Origin: a virus
Strand: one strand, 5' to 3'
IMG/VR virus record: IMGVR_UViG_3300023296_000292
Span: 1 to 27,611 of that record
Length of the DNA: 27,611 nucleotides
A program made the position numbers and the translations under genes. Below, in pieces: positions 11,497 to 20,067 of this stretch. The notes under the pieces are model-generated. The model saw nothing but the letters and a program-made list of their open reading frames with translations, was not told the origin of the DNA and made no database searches. Every line of letters begins with the position of its first letter. Within the stretch, counting starts at the first letter, position 1.

Positions 11497-13545
11497 ATGG
11501 ACAAACTTCTTCTCGAAGCCAAAGAAGCGTATCAAAACTGCGTTGATTACGAGTCAACGCAGCGGGACATGTCCAAGAAAGAGTACGATTTTGCTCGGTT
11601 GGGTGAGCAATGGCCTGAGAACGTCCGAAAGGACCGTGAGTCTAAGGGCCGTCCTTGCCTGACAATGAACAAACTGCCAGCGTTTATTCGCCAGGTAGTT
11701 AACGACGCTCGGCAGAACAAGCCATCAATCAAAGTTCACCCCGTAGACGATAATGCTGACGTAGAGACTGCAGAAGTCCTTAATGGTCTAATCCGTAACA
11801 TCGAATACAGGTCCGACGCGGGCGCTGCATATGACACAGCCATTGATTGGGCTGCATCGTGCGGTATCGGTTATTTTCGGGTTAATGTCGATTTTGTATT
11901 CCAAGACGCTTTTGACAAGGATATCGTCATTGAGCGGATAATGAACCCGTTCTCTGTCTACGGTGATCCAGATAGTACGGCGGTTGATTCTTCGGACTGG
12001 AATAAGGCGTTCATAACTGAATGGGTAACAACTGAATCGTTCAAAGCAGATTACCCTAATGCAGAAGCAGTTGATTGGGATTTCTTAGGCGCTGAAGACC
12101 GTCAAGACTGGTTCGAAGAGGACCACGTTCTCATTGCTGAATATTGGAAGCGTGAAGAGGTGTCCGAAACGCTGCTGATGCTGACCGACGGCCAGATTAT
12201 GCAGAAAGATGTGTATGAGAACGCGAAAGAGATATTTGACTCACTTGATATAACTATTGAGTTTGAGCGCGAGACAAAGAGCTATAAAGTCACGCAATAC
12301 ATAATGAACGGTCAAGAAGTTCTTGAGACTAACGACTGGGCTGGTAAGTATATTCCTATCATCCCTGTTTATGGTGAGGAAACCATAGACGATGGTAAGC
12401 GTTACCACCATGGCCTAACTTATCAATCACAAGACGCACAACGCAACTACAACTATTGGCGCACAGCATCGACTGAGCTGGTCGCGCTTGCCCCTAAAGC
12501 TCCGTGGGTTGGAGAAGCAGGGGCCTTTGATGCAGACGATAATTGGGCGACAGCGAACACTGATAATCACCAGACATTAGAATACACAGCGGGCAAGATG
12601 CCTCCGATACGTCAGCCATTTGCTGGTGTGCCAGCGGGTGCTATCAGTGAATCCATGTCGTCCAGCGACGATATGAAGGGCATCATGGGGATGCAGGACG
12701 CTAGTCTGGGCATGGCAGCTAATGAGATTAGCGGCATCGCGATACAAAGACGAAACCAAGAGGGCGACACGTCAACATTCCATTTCCAAGACAACCTTAC
12801 TCGCGCCATTCGCCACGCTGGACGCATTATTGTTGACCTTATCCCTCACACGTACACCAAGGCTCGTATATTGCGGGTATTAGGTGAGGATGACGAGCCG
12901 CTTGAAATTCCAATTAACCAGCCGGTCAGCATGGAAACAGGCCAAGCTGTGGAGAAGGGTGAACAAGAGAAGCTTATAGACGGCGTAGAACGTATCTTTG
13001 ACCTGACAACAGGCAAATACGATGTTGTTGTTAAAGCAGGTCCGTCGTTCACCACGAAACGCCAAGAGGCTGCAGATCAAATGATGCAGCTTATCACAGC
13101 ATTCCCTCAAGCCGCGCCATACGTGGGCGACATCATAGCAAAGAATCTAGACTGGCCAGGCGCTGACGAAATTGCTACCCGCCTGAAGTCTCTACTCCCT
13201 GCGAACTTACGTGAGGACGAAGAGGACCCAATGGTTGCGCAACTTAAGCAGCAATTACAAATGGCAGAGTCACAGATTAAAACACTAATGGATATGAAGC
13301 AGCTTGAACAAGAGCGCATATCCATTGACAGAATGAACGCTGAAACTAAGCAATTCGAAGCCCAAATTAAAAAACGGGGTAGTTTGATAGATGCTTATGA
13401 GGCGGACACAGAACGCATGGAAGCCGACGTTAAAACTCAACAAGGCAACGACAAACTAGCCGTTGACTTATTGGATAAAGTTAGCAAGGCCAAGCCTACG
13501 TCTGCACCGGGACAGAATCCCGGATTTGACCCACGAAGGATATAA
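11497..13545 (+). CDS. Portal protein, P22 type
   Basis: A 682-residue portal protein of the P22 family, the dodecameric channel at the capsid vertex through which DNA is packed and leaves. P22 portals are about 725 residues. Landmarks are YDFARLGEQW and the RPCLTMNKLPAFIRQVVNDARQN segment near residues 30-75, typical of P22-like portals, then GIGYFRVNVDF and DPDSTAVDSSDWNKAF near 125-170. The C-terminal 130 residues are a long helical, Gln/Glu-rich barrel region (QLKQQLQMAESQIKTLMDMK). A ribosome site (AAAGG) precedes the ATG. It is followed by the scaffold gene. Confidence 0.93.
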   Translation: MDKLLLEAKEAYQNCVDYESTQRDMSKKEYDFARLGEQWPENVRKDRESKGRPCLTMNKLPAFIRQVVNDARQNKPSIKVHPVDDNADVETAEVLNGLIRNIEYRSDAGAAYDTAIDWAASCGIGYFRVNVDFVFQDAFDKDIVIERIMNPFSVYGDPDSTAVDSSDWNKAFITEWVTTESFKADYPNAEAVDWDFLGAEDRQDWFEEDHVLIAEYWKREEVSETLLMLTDGQIMQKDVYENAKEIFDSLDITIEFERETKSYKVTQYIMNGQEVLETNDWAGKYIPIIPVYGEETIDDGKRYHHGLTYQSQDAQRNYNYWRTASTELVALAPKAPWVGEAGAFDADDNWATANTDNHQTLEYTAGKMPPIRQPFAGVPAGAISESMSSSDDMKGIMGMQDASLGMAANEISGIAIQRRNQEGDTSTFHFQDNLTRAIRHAGRIIVDLIPHTYTKARILRVLGEDDEPLEIPINQPVSMETGQAVEKGEQEKLIDGVERIFDLTTGKYDVVVKAGPSFTTKRQEAADQMMQLITAFPQAAPYVGDIIAKNLDWPGADEIATRLKSLLPANLREDEEDPMVAQLKQQLQMAESQIKTLMDMKQLEQERISIDRMNAETKQFEAQIKKRGSLIDAYEADTERMEADVKTQQGNDKLAVDLLDKVSKAKPTSAPGQNPGFDPRRI

Positions 13546-13548
13546 ATA

Positions 13549-14499
13549 ATGGAACAGATGGACAGCCAAGCACCGCTTGAATCCATAGCCCCGGTTGATG
13601 ATGCGCCTGTACAGGATACCGCACCAGCACCAGAACGGCGTTTTGTAGACCCTGATGCCCCAAAAGTAGAGGCAGTTAAAGTATCTACGGACCCTGATGA
13701 CGATCTAGTGGCTATCGTCAACGAAGAAAGCGACGGGCAACCGGATATCGACGAGTCCGAACCTGAGCTTATGGACGTTGAGTATGAGGGTAAAACCTAC
13801 AAACTCACGGCTGAAATCAAGGATGCTCTAATGCGTCAAGGCGACTACACCAAGAAGACAATGGAAGTAGCTGACCAACGCAAGGCATTCGAGGCGCAAC
13901 AGACTGAATTCCAAGCGAACGTTAAAGTGCAAGAACAGTTCTTTGAAGAGGCGTCGACAGTACGCCAAATCGATGCACAGCTTGCCCAGTATGAACAAGT
14001 CGATTGGAACCAGCTTAGTTATGACGACCCTGTCGAGTTTCAACGGTTGGATTTTCAGCGCCGTCAACTCGTCGAGAACAGAACAAACACAGTCCAGCGA
14101 ATGATACACGCGCAACAGGAAGTCGCTCAGAAGCAGCATCAAGAGGGTGCCAGGCTGAAAGAGGAAGGGCTCAAAGAGTTAGCGAAGGTCATACCGAACT
14201 GGAATGAAGACACAGCCAAAACCATATTTAAGTCAGGCATTGACACTTACGGTTTTAGCAAAGACGAGATGAGTAGCGTTTTAGACCCTCGAATGGTTCG
14301 AGTGTTGGACGACGCTCGTCGTTACAGAAACATCGTTGCCAAGTCAAAGAGCAACAAAGCCCCTAAGCCCGCCGAGGCTCAACCTGTCGCTTCTATCAAA
14401 GGCAAAAACGCAAAAGCAAGCGTTAACCCTGATAATTTGTCTGTTAAAGCATGGCAAGCATGGCGTGAGAAAGACCTCAAGGCAAAGGGTCGACGTTGA
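13549..14499 (+). CDS. Scaffolding protein
   Basis: A 316-residue, highly charged, mostly helical protein between portal and coat, the usual place for a P22-like scaffold that directs procapsid assembly and then leaves. The N-terminal 75 residues are Pro/Asp-rich and disordered (APVDDAPVQDTAPAPER). Then comes a YKLTAEIKDALMRQGDYTKKTMEVADQ element common to scaffold-like proteins of marine phages, then long Gln/Glu-rich coiled helices, and a basic C-terminus ending KDLKAKGRR, similar to the basic tail that contacts coat protein. The start has AAGGA 8 bases upstream. Its assignment rests on position, composition and the basic tail. Confidence 0.8.
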   Translation: MEQMDSQAPLESIAPVDDAPVQDTAPAPERRFVDPDAPKVEAVKVSTDPDDDLVAIVNEESDGQPDIDESEPELMDVEYEGKTYKLTAEIKDALMRQGDYTKKTMEVADQRKAFEAQQTEFQANVKVQEQFFEEASTVRQIDAQLAQYEQVDWNQLSYDDPVEFQRLDFQRRQLVENRTNTVQRMIHAQQEVAQKQHQEGARLKEEGLKELAKVIPNWNEDTAKTIFKSGIDTYGFSKDEMSSVLDPRMVRVLDDARRYRNIVAKSKSNKAPKPAEAQPVASIKGKNAKASVNPDNLSVKAWQAWREKDLKAKGRR

Positions 14500-14529
14500 C
14501 TGACTGGCACATTTTAGGATTAAATTGAA

Positions 14530-15741
14530 ATGGCTAACACACTACTGACCGCGACCGCAGTTACCCGAGAGGCGCTGCGTATTCTTCACCAGAAGCTTAA
14601 CTTTGTTGGCAAGACAAACCGCCAATACGATGACAGCTTTGCAAAAACAGGCGCTAAGATTGGCGACAGTCTTAAAATCCGCCTACCAAACGAGTACGTC
14701 GTTCGAACCGGCGCTGCATTGTCTGCTCAGGACACAACAGAAACATCTGTTGACCTTCAAGTCGCAACCCAAAAGGGCGTTGACTTGAACTTCACTTCTG
14801 TTGATCTGACGCTCGACATTGATGACTTCTCGGATCGTATCCTTGAGCCAGCAATGTCAGTGCTTGCCGCTAACGTCGAAGCCGACGCAATGAGCATGTT
14901 CAAAGATGTTTATAACCAAGTATCAGACGTCGGCGCATCGATTACGCTTGCTGACGTGCTTAATGGTGCTAAACAGCTGACAGACAACCTCGCACCAGTT
15001 TCCGAGCGTTGCTTGAACCTCAACACGACAGACAACGTTGACCTCGTGAACGCTGTATCTGGTCTGTTCAACCCTAATACGAACGTGTCTAAGCAATACC
15101 GCGAAGGCATGGTTGCTAGCGAGTTTGTCGGTTATAAAGAAGTGTACCAAAACACACTTTGGCCGCAATTCACGTCAGGTACGGATGACGGAACAGGCGA
15201 CTACCTGATTAACGGCGCGTCACAGACAGGCGCTTCTATTACCGTTGACACGGGCGCTGGAACGTTCACGAAAGGCGATATCATCTATATCGCTGGCGTT
15301 AACCGTGTTCACCCTGAGACTAAAGCTGACACAGGTCAGTTGCAGTCATTCGTTGTGACAGCGGCAACAGGCACAAGCGCCACGTCGATCGGCATTAGCC
15401 CGTCAATCGTGACTTCTGGTGGCCGTCAAAACGTTGTTGGCTCACCTGCCGATAACGCTGCAGTCCAGAAGCTTGAGAGCGACAAGTCTACAGCAATTGG
15501 CGCGGGTGCTGATTATGGTATTTCTTGCGGCTTCCATAAGGACGCTTTTGCATTTGCAACAGCCGATTTGATTATGCCGGACGGTGTTGATTTCGCCGCT
15601 CGCGAAGTCATGGATGGTATTTCGATGCGGGCAGTTCGTCAGTATACGATTGCTGATGATAAATTCCCGACTCGTCTGGACATCCTGTACGGCTACAAAA
15701 CGATTCGCCCACAGTTGGCTTGTCGCTACGGTTTTAATTAA
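14530..15741 (+). CDS. Major coat protein, P22 gp5 type
   Basis: A 403-residue HK97-fold coat protein of the P22 type. The N-terminus (ANTLLTATAVTREALRILHQ) and RQYDDSFA, KIGDSLKIRLPNEYVVRTGA and LTLDIDDFSDRIL segments are family landmarks. Residues about 218-320 are a Gly/Ala/Thr-rich insertion (DYLINGASQTGASITV onward) in the place of the P22 insertion domain that stabilises capsid subunits; the boundaries are approximate. Length is normal (P22 coat is about 430). The coding sequence shows the most even, strongly biased codon choice in the window, consistent with high expression. It is followed directly by a strong hairpin. Confidence 0.93.
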   Translation: MANTLLTATAVTREALRILHQKLNFVGKTNRQYDDSFAKTGAKIGDSLKIRLPNEYVVRTGAALSAQDTTETSVDLQVATQKGVDLNFTSVDLTLDIDDFSDRILEPAMSVLAANVEADAMSMFKDVYNQVSDVGASITLADVLNGAKQLTDNLAPVSERCLNLNTTDNVDLVNAVSGLFNPNTNVSKQYREGMVASEFVGYKEVYQNTLWPQFTSGTDDGTGDYLINGASQTGASITVDTGAGTFTKGDIIYIAGVNRVHPETKADTGQLQSFVVTAATGTSATSIGISPSIVTSGGRQNVVGSPADNAAVQKLESDKSTAIGAGADYGISCGFHKDAFAFATADLIMPDGVDFAAREVMDGISMRAVRQYTIADDKFPTRLDILYGYKTIRPQLACRYGFN

Positions 15742-15753
15742 GACTTTTGCTGC

Positions 15754-15775
15754 GGGGAGGGCTTCGGCTCTCCCC
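15754..15775 (+). terminator. UUCG tetraloop hairpin after the coat gene
   Basis: A 9-bp stem (GGGGAGGGC at 15754-15762 with GCTCTCCCC at 15767-15775, one G-T wobble) closes on the exceptionally stable TTCG tetraloop. It lies 12 bases after the coat stop. Only a weak T-run (CTTTTA) follows, so it may be a partial terminator or an mRNA-stabilising 3' end that raises coat message over downstream genes. Confidence 0.75.
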
Positions 15776-15794
15776 AATGCTTTTAGGATAAACC

Positions 15795-16004
15795 ATGTCT
15801 AACTACGAAAAAAGAATATACAAAGTAATTGACGGCAAACTCACCAAAGATTGGGACGGCCCAAAGGATGGCTGGTTCTCGGTAAAAGCGGACGCATTCG
15901 CTGACGGCGGGCCTGACGTAGCAAAGGAAGCTGCTGAAGAGATTAAGGAATACAAGCCAGCCGGAACGCTATCTTTGAAGAACAAACGCACCAAGAAAGG
16001 TTAA
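15795..16004 (+). CDS. Small hypothetical protein after the coat gene
   Basis: A 69-residue charged protein (YEKRIYKVIDGKLTKDWDGPKDGWF at the start, a basic Lys-rich tail ending NKRTKKG). AGGA 8 bases before the start is a good ribosome site. Its place between coat and adaptor suggests a small head-related or assembly protein, but no family is recognised. It is three bases from the adaptor start. Confidence 0.65.
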   Translation: MSNYEKRIYKVIDGKLTKDWDGPKDGWFSVKADAFADGGPDVAKEAAEEIKEYKPAGTLSLKNKRTKKG

Positions 16005-16007
16005 ATC

Positions 16008-16655
16008 ATGGCAATCACAACCTACGCAGAATTAAAGACGGCATTAGAGACGTATACAGGACGTGCTGACAGTGGGTTTGTGGCGCTTGTCCCTGACTTT
16101 ATTTCTCAAGCGGAGAACTTTATTAACCGAAAGATCAACTGGAACCCTGGCATTACGGAAGTGTCTGTTTCTTTGTCTCAAGGGTCCGATACGGCGGCAT
16201 TGCCAGCTGGTTTCCTTGAGATTATCGATATGAAGTATCCTTCGAACGATTTTCTAATGGAACAACTCCCATTGTCGAAGCTCTTAGGGCTGCACGATGA
16301 TAACGAAATTCGTCCTTATTATTTCGCGGTAGCTGATACGTTCCGTTTTGAAGGCCCCTCAGACGCAACCTATACATTAGACTGTAATTACTACAAGAAG
16401 TGGGACATAGCCACTGACGGGACGAACGCGCTACTCACACAGTATGAAGACCTGTATTTAGACATGAGCCTTTGGCGCGCTTATAAATGGATGCGCAGCC
16501 CGGAAGAGGCAGCTACCAATTTCTCGACGGCTTCCGCCATCCTAGCAGACGTAAATCACACATACGGGCGCAACAAGAAGAACGCAGTTTCCACTGTTGA
16601 TTCTGCCTTGCTGACGAACAACAAGAACGCGTTTAACATTTTCAACGGGTATTGA
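16008..16655 (+). CDS. Head-tail adaptor protein
   Basis: A 215-residue protein of the phage adaptor type, which sits on the portal and connects it to the short tail (P22 gp4-like role). The start ITTYAELKTALETYTGR and the following SQAENFINRKINW are typical of adaptor proteins in podoviruses. LPAGFLEIIDM is also conserved. The C-terminal half is helical (LYLDMSLWRAYKWMRSPEEA). The order coat, small gene, adaptor, gp10-like matches P22-like maps. A downstream ATG starts the next gene after one base. Confidence 0.75.
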   Translation: MAITTYAELKTALETYTGRADSGFVALVPDFISQAENFINRKINWNPGITEVSVSLSQGSDTAALPAGFLEIIDMKYPSNDFLMEQLPLSKLLGLHDDNEIRPYYFAVADTFRFEGPSDATYTLDCNYYKKWDIATDGTNALLTQYEDLYLDMSLWRAYKWMRSPEEAATNFSTASAILADVNHTYGRNKKNAVSTVDSALLTNNKNAFNIFNGY

Positions 16656-16656
16656 T

Positions 16657-18153
16657 ATGATTCCCTTCGCACAATACACGCCTGACCAGCCTGACTATGA
16701 AAACCAAGGCTCGGCATATATAAACAACGTGTTGCCCCGCACAGAAGCGAGCTATGCGCCCTTATCCGGCTTATCGTCTATATCTGGTGTTGTCGGGACG
16801 GGTGTTGTTCGTGGCGCTGGTTCGCTTCGAGATAACGACGGCGTTGTTTATAACTTCGCATCCGACGAAAAAGATTTCTTTCTTTTAAACACCGGAACGT
16901 GGAATAATGTTTCCGCGTCTGCTGGTGCTTACACGGTCAGTTCAGATTACCCTGTTGAATTCGTTGGATTTGGCGAGCGTTGCATAGCCATTCTAGGCTT
17001 GAGCGACGATATGCAGACGTATTTGATGGGTACAGATAGCACGTTTTCACAGTTGAATAGTGATGCACCACGAGCAAGGGTTGGCTCTGTCATTGGCGAT
17101 TTTGTCATGGTGGGAAATACTTTTGACAGTACATACGGTGGCGTTCCTAACCGTGTGTGGTGGTCTGCATTCAATGACCCGACAGATTGGCCGAGCATTG
17201 GATCGTCCGACGCGGCTTCGAAGCAATCAGACTATAATGACATTGCGACAGGCAACACAGTCCAAGCCATTGTTGGTGCAATCGGCGGTACTGACGGCGC
17301 AGTTTTCTTAGAGAAAGCTATATACCGCATAGTATACGAAGGCCCGCCAACAATTTTCGGCTTTTATGAAATTGAGCGTGACAGGGGTGCGCACGCTAGG
17401 AACTCAGTTGTTAACGTGGGGACAGTAGCATTTTATCTGGACGAGTCAGGTTTTTTCGCGTTTGATGGCACAAAGTCAACACCAATTGGTGATAGGCGCG
17501 TTGACAAAACATTCTTTTCTAATCTCAATAAGACATACATTGACAGAGTTTACGGATCGGCTGACTCAATTAACAAGATTGTGTTCTGGGCTTATCCGTC
17601 GGTGAACTCGACGTTTGGCGAGCCTGACACGCTTATTATGTATAATTGGGCTATCGATAGGTGGGCGACTGCAGATGTCTCGCTTCAATACCTTACAACA
17701 GGACTAACGCCAGGGTTCACCCTTGAGCAGCTGGACGGCATTAGTAGCAATCTAGACTTGCTTCCTTTGTCTTTAGACTCTCGGTCATGGACCGGCGGCG
17801 AACGTTTGTTGTCTGGTTTTGATGCTGACGGTAAATTGGCACGGTTCAGCGGTGACATATTAGAAGCTCAGCTTGAAACGACAGAGGCTTCCGGCGCAGA
17901 AGGAACGCGCATCCATGTCAGCGGCATTAGGCCTTACGTTGACGGCGGAACAGTAACAACGCAGATCCGCTCACGCGACACACCGGGCGGCACGCCAAGT
18001 GACAGTGCATATGAGGCTGTCGGCACTGATGGAATGTCTCATTTCAACATTAGCACGAGGTACGGGCGCGCGCGCATTAAGATTGCAGCGGGCGGCACAT
18101 GGACCCATGCGCAGGGCGTCGATGCTAAGACCCGACCGGACGGAGACTTGTAA
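16657..18153 (+). CDS. Packaged DNA stabilisation / tail hub protein, P22 gp10 type
   Basis: A 498-residue protein resembling P22 gp10 (472 residues), which plugs and stabilises the portal-tail channel after packaging. The start MIPFAQYTPDQPDYEN and the internal RVWWSAFNDPTDWPS, ERDRGAHARNSVVNVG, FFAFDGTKSTPIG and MYNWAIDRWATAD segments are family landmarks of gp10-like proteins. The fold is beta-rich, with Gly/Asp-turn repeats consistent with a propeller-like shape. The assignment is supported by the preceding adaptor. No trans-membrane region is present. The next gene begins at the base after the stop. Confidence 0.88.
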   Translation: MIPFAQYTPDQPDYENQGSAYINNVLPRTEASYAPLSGLSSISGVVGTGVVRGAGSLRDNDGVVYNFASDEKDFFLLNTGTWNNVSASAGAYTVSSDYPVEFVGFGERCIAILGLSDDMQTYLMGTDSTFSQLNSDAPRARVGSVIGDFVMVGNTFDSTYGGVPNRVWWSAFNDPTDWPSIGSSDAASKQSDYNDIATGNTVQAIVGAIGGTDGAVFLEKAIYRIVYEGPPTIFGFYEIERDRGAHARNSVVNVGTVAFYLDESGFFAFDGTKSTPIGDRRVDKTFFSNLNKTYIDRVYGSADSINKIVFWAYPSVNSTFGEPDTLIMYNWAIDRWATADVSLQYLTTGLTPGFTLEQLDGISSNLDLLPLSLDSRSWTGGERLLSGFDADGKLARFSGDILEAQLETTEASGAEGTRIHVSGIRPYVDGGTVTTQIRSRDTPGGTPSDSAYEAVGTDGMSHFNISTRYGRARIKIAAGGTWTHAQGVDAKTRPDGDL

Positions 18154-18492
18154 ATGGGCGCTCCTATTGGATACCCGACAGCCCCGCGATACCTGCCTGA
18201 CAGTGACCAACATAGGCGGTTACTTGGGGAACAGGCACAGCGTCAGAACCAAGGCAAAACGAACAACGTCATTATCGTGACGCTCAGGGCGAATGAAGCG
18301 ACAACGACAGTCACAGACGTTCGGCTAAGCCCTTCGTCGTTCCTTGGCTTTATGCCTGAGACAGCGAACGCAGCGACGGCATTGGCAACGACATACGTTG
18401 CAGACACGAACAGACTATCCGGGTCGGTTGTTATCAACCACGCGAACAACGCCCAGACAGACAAAACATTCCGCGTGATTTTGGTAGGATAA
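18154..18492 (+). CDS. Conserved phage structural-type protein, function unknown
   Basis: A 112-residue protein with a disordered N-terminus (PRYLPDSDQHRRLLGEQAQRQNQG) and a beta-rich C-terminal domain (NVIIVTLRANEATTTVTD, then FLGFMPETANAATALATTYV, then VINHANNAQTDKTFRV). Proteins with the HANNAQTDKTFR pattern are frequent between tail genes of marine podoviruses. A GGAG ribosome site lies 10 bases before the ATG. It may be a small tail or virion protein; there is no direct evidence. Confidence 0.7.
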   Translation: MGAPIGYPTAPRYLPDSDQHRRLLGEQAQRQNQGKTNNVIIVTLRANEATTTVTDVRLSPSSFLGFMPETANAATALATTYVADTNRLSGSVVINHANNAQTDKTFRVILVG

Positions 18493-18496
18493 GACA

Positions 18497-18919
18497 ATGG
18501 ACAGATACAACCAAATTTTACAAATGGCGCAAGGTTTAGGCCAAGCTAACCCACAAGGAAACCCGTACCAAGGCGGGCTTCTAGGCGGGCAAAACCCAAT
18601 GCATCAACAGCAAGCGGGCGGGTTGTTTGACCTAACCCCACAACCTGCAATGCAATTTGGTGCGAGTCCTCAAGGTGGCGGGTTGCAAGACTATTTTGCA
18701 TCTCTTCAACAGCAAGGGCCACAGACGGACCCCATGGCAGAAGCCAACGCATTGCTTGCCCAACGTCAACAAGACATTCAAGCGGCACTTGCACAAGCTC
18801 CAGAACCAGCGGTGGCCGTTGCAGATGAATACGTAGGCCCGACAGAGCAGGAGCTTTGGCAAAGACGATTTAATGAAATGCAACGCGTTAGCCAGCTTCC
18901 AGATAATCAAGGCCCGTAG
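18497..18919 (+). CDS. Gln/Gly-rich virion-type protein with a GGGLxDYF motif
   Basis: A 140-residue low-complexity protein, rich in Gln, Gly, Pro and Ala, mostly disordered (for example MHQQQAGG). Residues 57-67 are SPQGGGLQDYF, which recurs almost exactly in the large protein at 20929-22305. The C-terminus is more ordered (GPTEQELWQRRFNEMQRV). Its place at the beginning of the ejection-type cluster suggests a small ejected or core protein. No catalytic motif. Confidence 0.65.
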   Translation: MDRYNQILQMAQGLGQANPQGNPYQGGLLGGQNPMHQQQAGGLFDLTPQPAMQFGASPQGGGLQDYFASLQQQGPQTDPMAEANALLAQRQQDIQAALAQAPEPAVAVADEYVGPTEQELWQRRFNEMQRVSQLPDNQGP

Positions 18920-18930
18920 AAAAGGCTTTA

Positions 18931-18958
18931 ATTGTCCAAACTTTTTGTGTAGTATAAC
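18931..18958 (+). promoter_or_regulatory. Candidate promoter before the ejection-type gene cluster
   Basis: In the 56-base A+T-rich gap, ATTGTC (18931-18936) or TTGTCC (18932-18937) and TATAAC (18953-18958) are 16 or 15 bases apart. TATAAC also occurs 5 bases past the portal promoter candidate. The -35 match is moderate, so this is a tentative site for a secondary promoter of the virion genes. Confidence 0.35.
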
Positions 18959-18975
18959 GTAGATAGGAATTTTAT

Positions 18976-19671
18976 ATGCCTTTGCCAATCAGACAAGTAG
19001 GCCCATTACAAGGACGAGCGCCAAATACAGGCGGCATCACTATGGGTTCGAATAACTTTGCGGCAAGCCCCGGCATGTCTACACCAATGCAACGCGCACC
19101 GGCCCAGCAAGATAACAGCGCCGCAAACGGCATGGCTGGCCTTAGTATGCTTAACGAAGCGGGCGCACTGGACCCTTTAAAAGGATTTGTGCAAAACGGC
19201 ATTAACTCATTCGCGCCTAAACAAGCTATGTCTGAATCGGCATTGCGTGGGGGCGCGTTTCAAGGCGGCGGGTCTGTTGGCGCTGCTGCCCCTAAGATGG
19301 CAATGCCTGCATCCGCGCTGCAAGGTGGCGCATTCCAAGGCAGTGGCCCTGGGGCTATATCAGCGCTTGGCGGCTCTGCTGGTGATTTCGCGGGGCTGTC
19401 TGCTACGCAACTCGGTGGCCCAGCAGCAGCGTCTAACATGTTTGGCGGGGCGGCAACAGCACTTGGCGGTCCCGCTGGGATAGCTGCGTCTAGTGCGCCC
19501 ATGATGGCAGCGGGAAGTTTAACAGGCGCGACAGCATTGCCAGCAAGCGCCCTTGTAGGCGGAGCTGCCCAAGGCGCGGGCCTAGCTGCTTCTGCCCCAG
19601 CATTTCTTGGGATGGGTCCATTAGGTTGGGCAGCTTTGGCGGGCGTTGGCCTGTTGACTGCTTTTGGTTAA
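18976..19671 (+). CDS. Ala/Gly-rich protein with repeated SALxGGAxQGxG units and a C-terminal membrane segment
   Basis: A 231-residue low-complexity protein. Three units of the pattern Ser-Ala-Leu-x-Gly-Gly-Ala-x-Gln-Gly-x-Gly occur (SALRGGAFQGGG, SALQGGAFQGSG, SALVGGAAQGAG). The final 25 residues (FLGMGPLGWAALAGVGLLT) form a hydrophobic segment long enough to cross a membrane. The arrangement suggests a small ejected protein that inserts in the host envelope to make a channel for DNA. It could alternatively be a holin-like protein, but the long repeat region and position argue against that. AGGAA precedes the start. Confidence 0.6.
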   Translation: MPLPIRQVGPLQGRAPNTGGITMGSNNFAASPGMSTPMQRAPAQQDNSAANGMAGLSMLNEAGALDPLKGFVQNGINSFAPKQAMSESALRGGAFQGGGSVGAAAPKMAMPASALQGGAFQGSGPGAISALGGSAGDFAGLSATQLGGPAAASNMFGGAATALGGPAGIAASSAPMMAAGSLTGATALPASALVGGAAQGAGLAASAPAFLGMGPLGWAALAGVGLLTAFG

Positions 19672-20065
19672 GATTACAGGAATCCCGTCTGACGAAATAG
19701 ACCTTTACTGGTCGGAAGCGGAGCCAATACTAAAACGAGCGACGGACAGGGGCAAAGAGTTTTTAACAGTTGACCTATATGAGTATATTTCAAAGGGCAA
19801 AATTCAATTGTGGATAGCCTTCGACGAAGAAAAAATAAGGGCCGTTTGCACGACGCAGATTGTAACCTACCCAAGGCTTAAAGTTTGTGCAGTATTATAC
19901 TTAGCGGGCAGTGGTTACAAAGATTGGATAATGTTCCAAGACTATATCGGGGCATGGGCAAAAGAAAACGGTTGCTCTCACCTTGAAGGATATTTCCGCA
20001 AGGGTTGGTTGAGAGTTCTAAAAGATTGGTCCGCAAGCTGGACCCTAGCACGTAAGGAGTTATAA
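19664..20065 (+). CDS. GNAT-like (acetyltransferase-fold) phage protein
   Basis: A 133-residue protein with the general layout of a short GNAT fold: ISKGKIQLWIAFDEEKIRAVCTTQIV in the region of strands 2-4, then LYLAGSGYKDWIMFQDYIGAWAKENGC in place of the cofactor loop and helix 3, then HLEGYFRKGWLRVLK. The conserved Arg/Gln-x-x-Gly cofactor loop is not clear, so catalysis is uncertain. Similar proteins are common in podovirus structural clusters. The start is a TTG overlapping the previous gene by 8 bases, with no good ribosome site, so the exact start is uncertain. Confidence 0.55.
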   Translation: MVKITGIPSDEIDLYWSEAEPILKRATDRGKEFLTVDLYEYISKGKIQLWIAFDEEKIRAVCTTQIVTYPRLKVCAVLYLAGSGYKDWIMFQDYIGAWAKENGCSHLEGYFRKGWLRVLKDWSASWTLARKEL

Positions 20066-20067
20066 TC

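Noticed and set aside
13437-14142. Minus-strand ORFs opposite portal end and scaffold
   Set aside because: Low-complexity translations of the complementary strand with no family features.
19260-19502. Minus-strand Pro/Ala-rich ORF
   Set aside because: It is the antisense reading of a Gly/Ala repeat gene, which naturally leaves long open frames.
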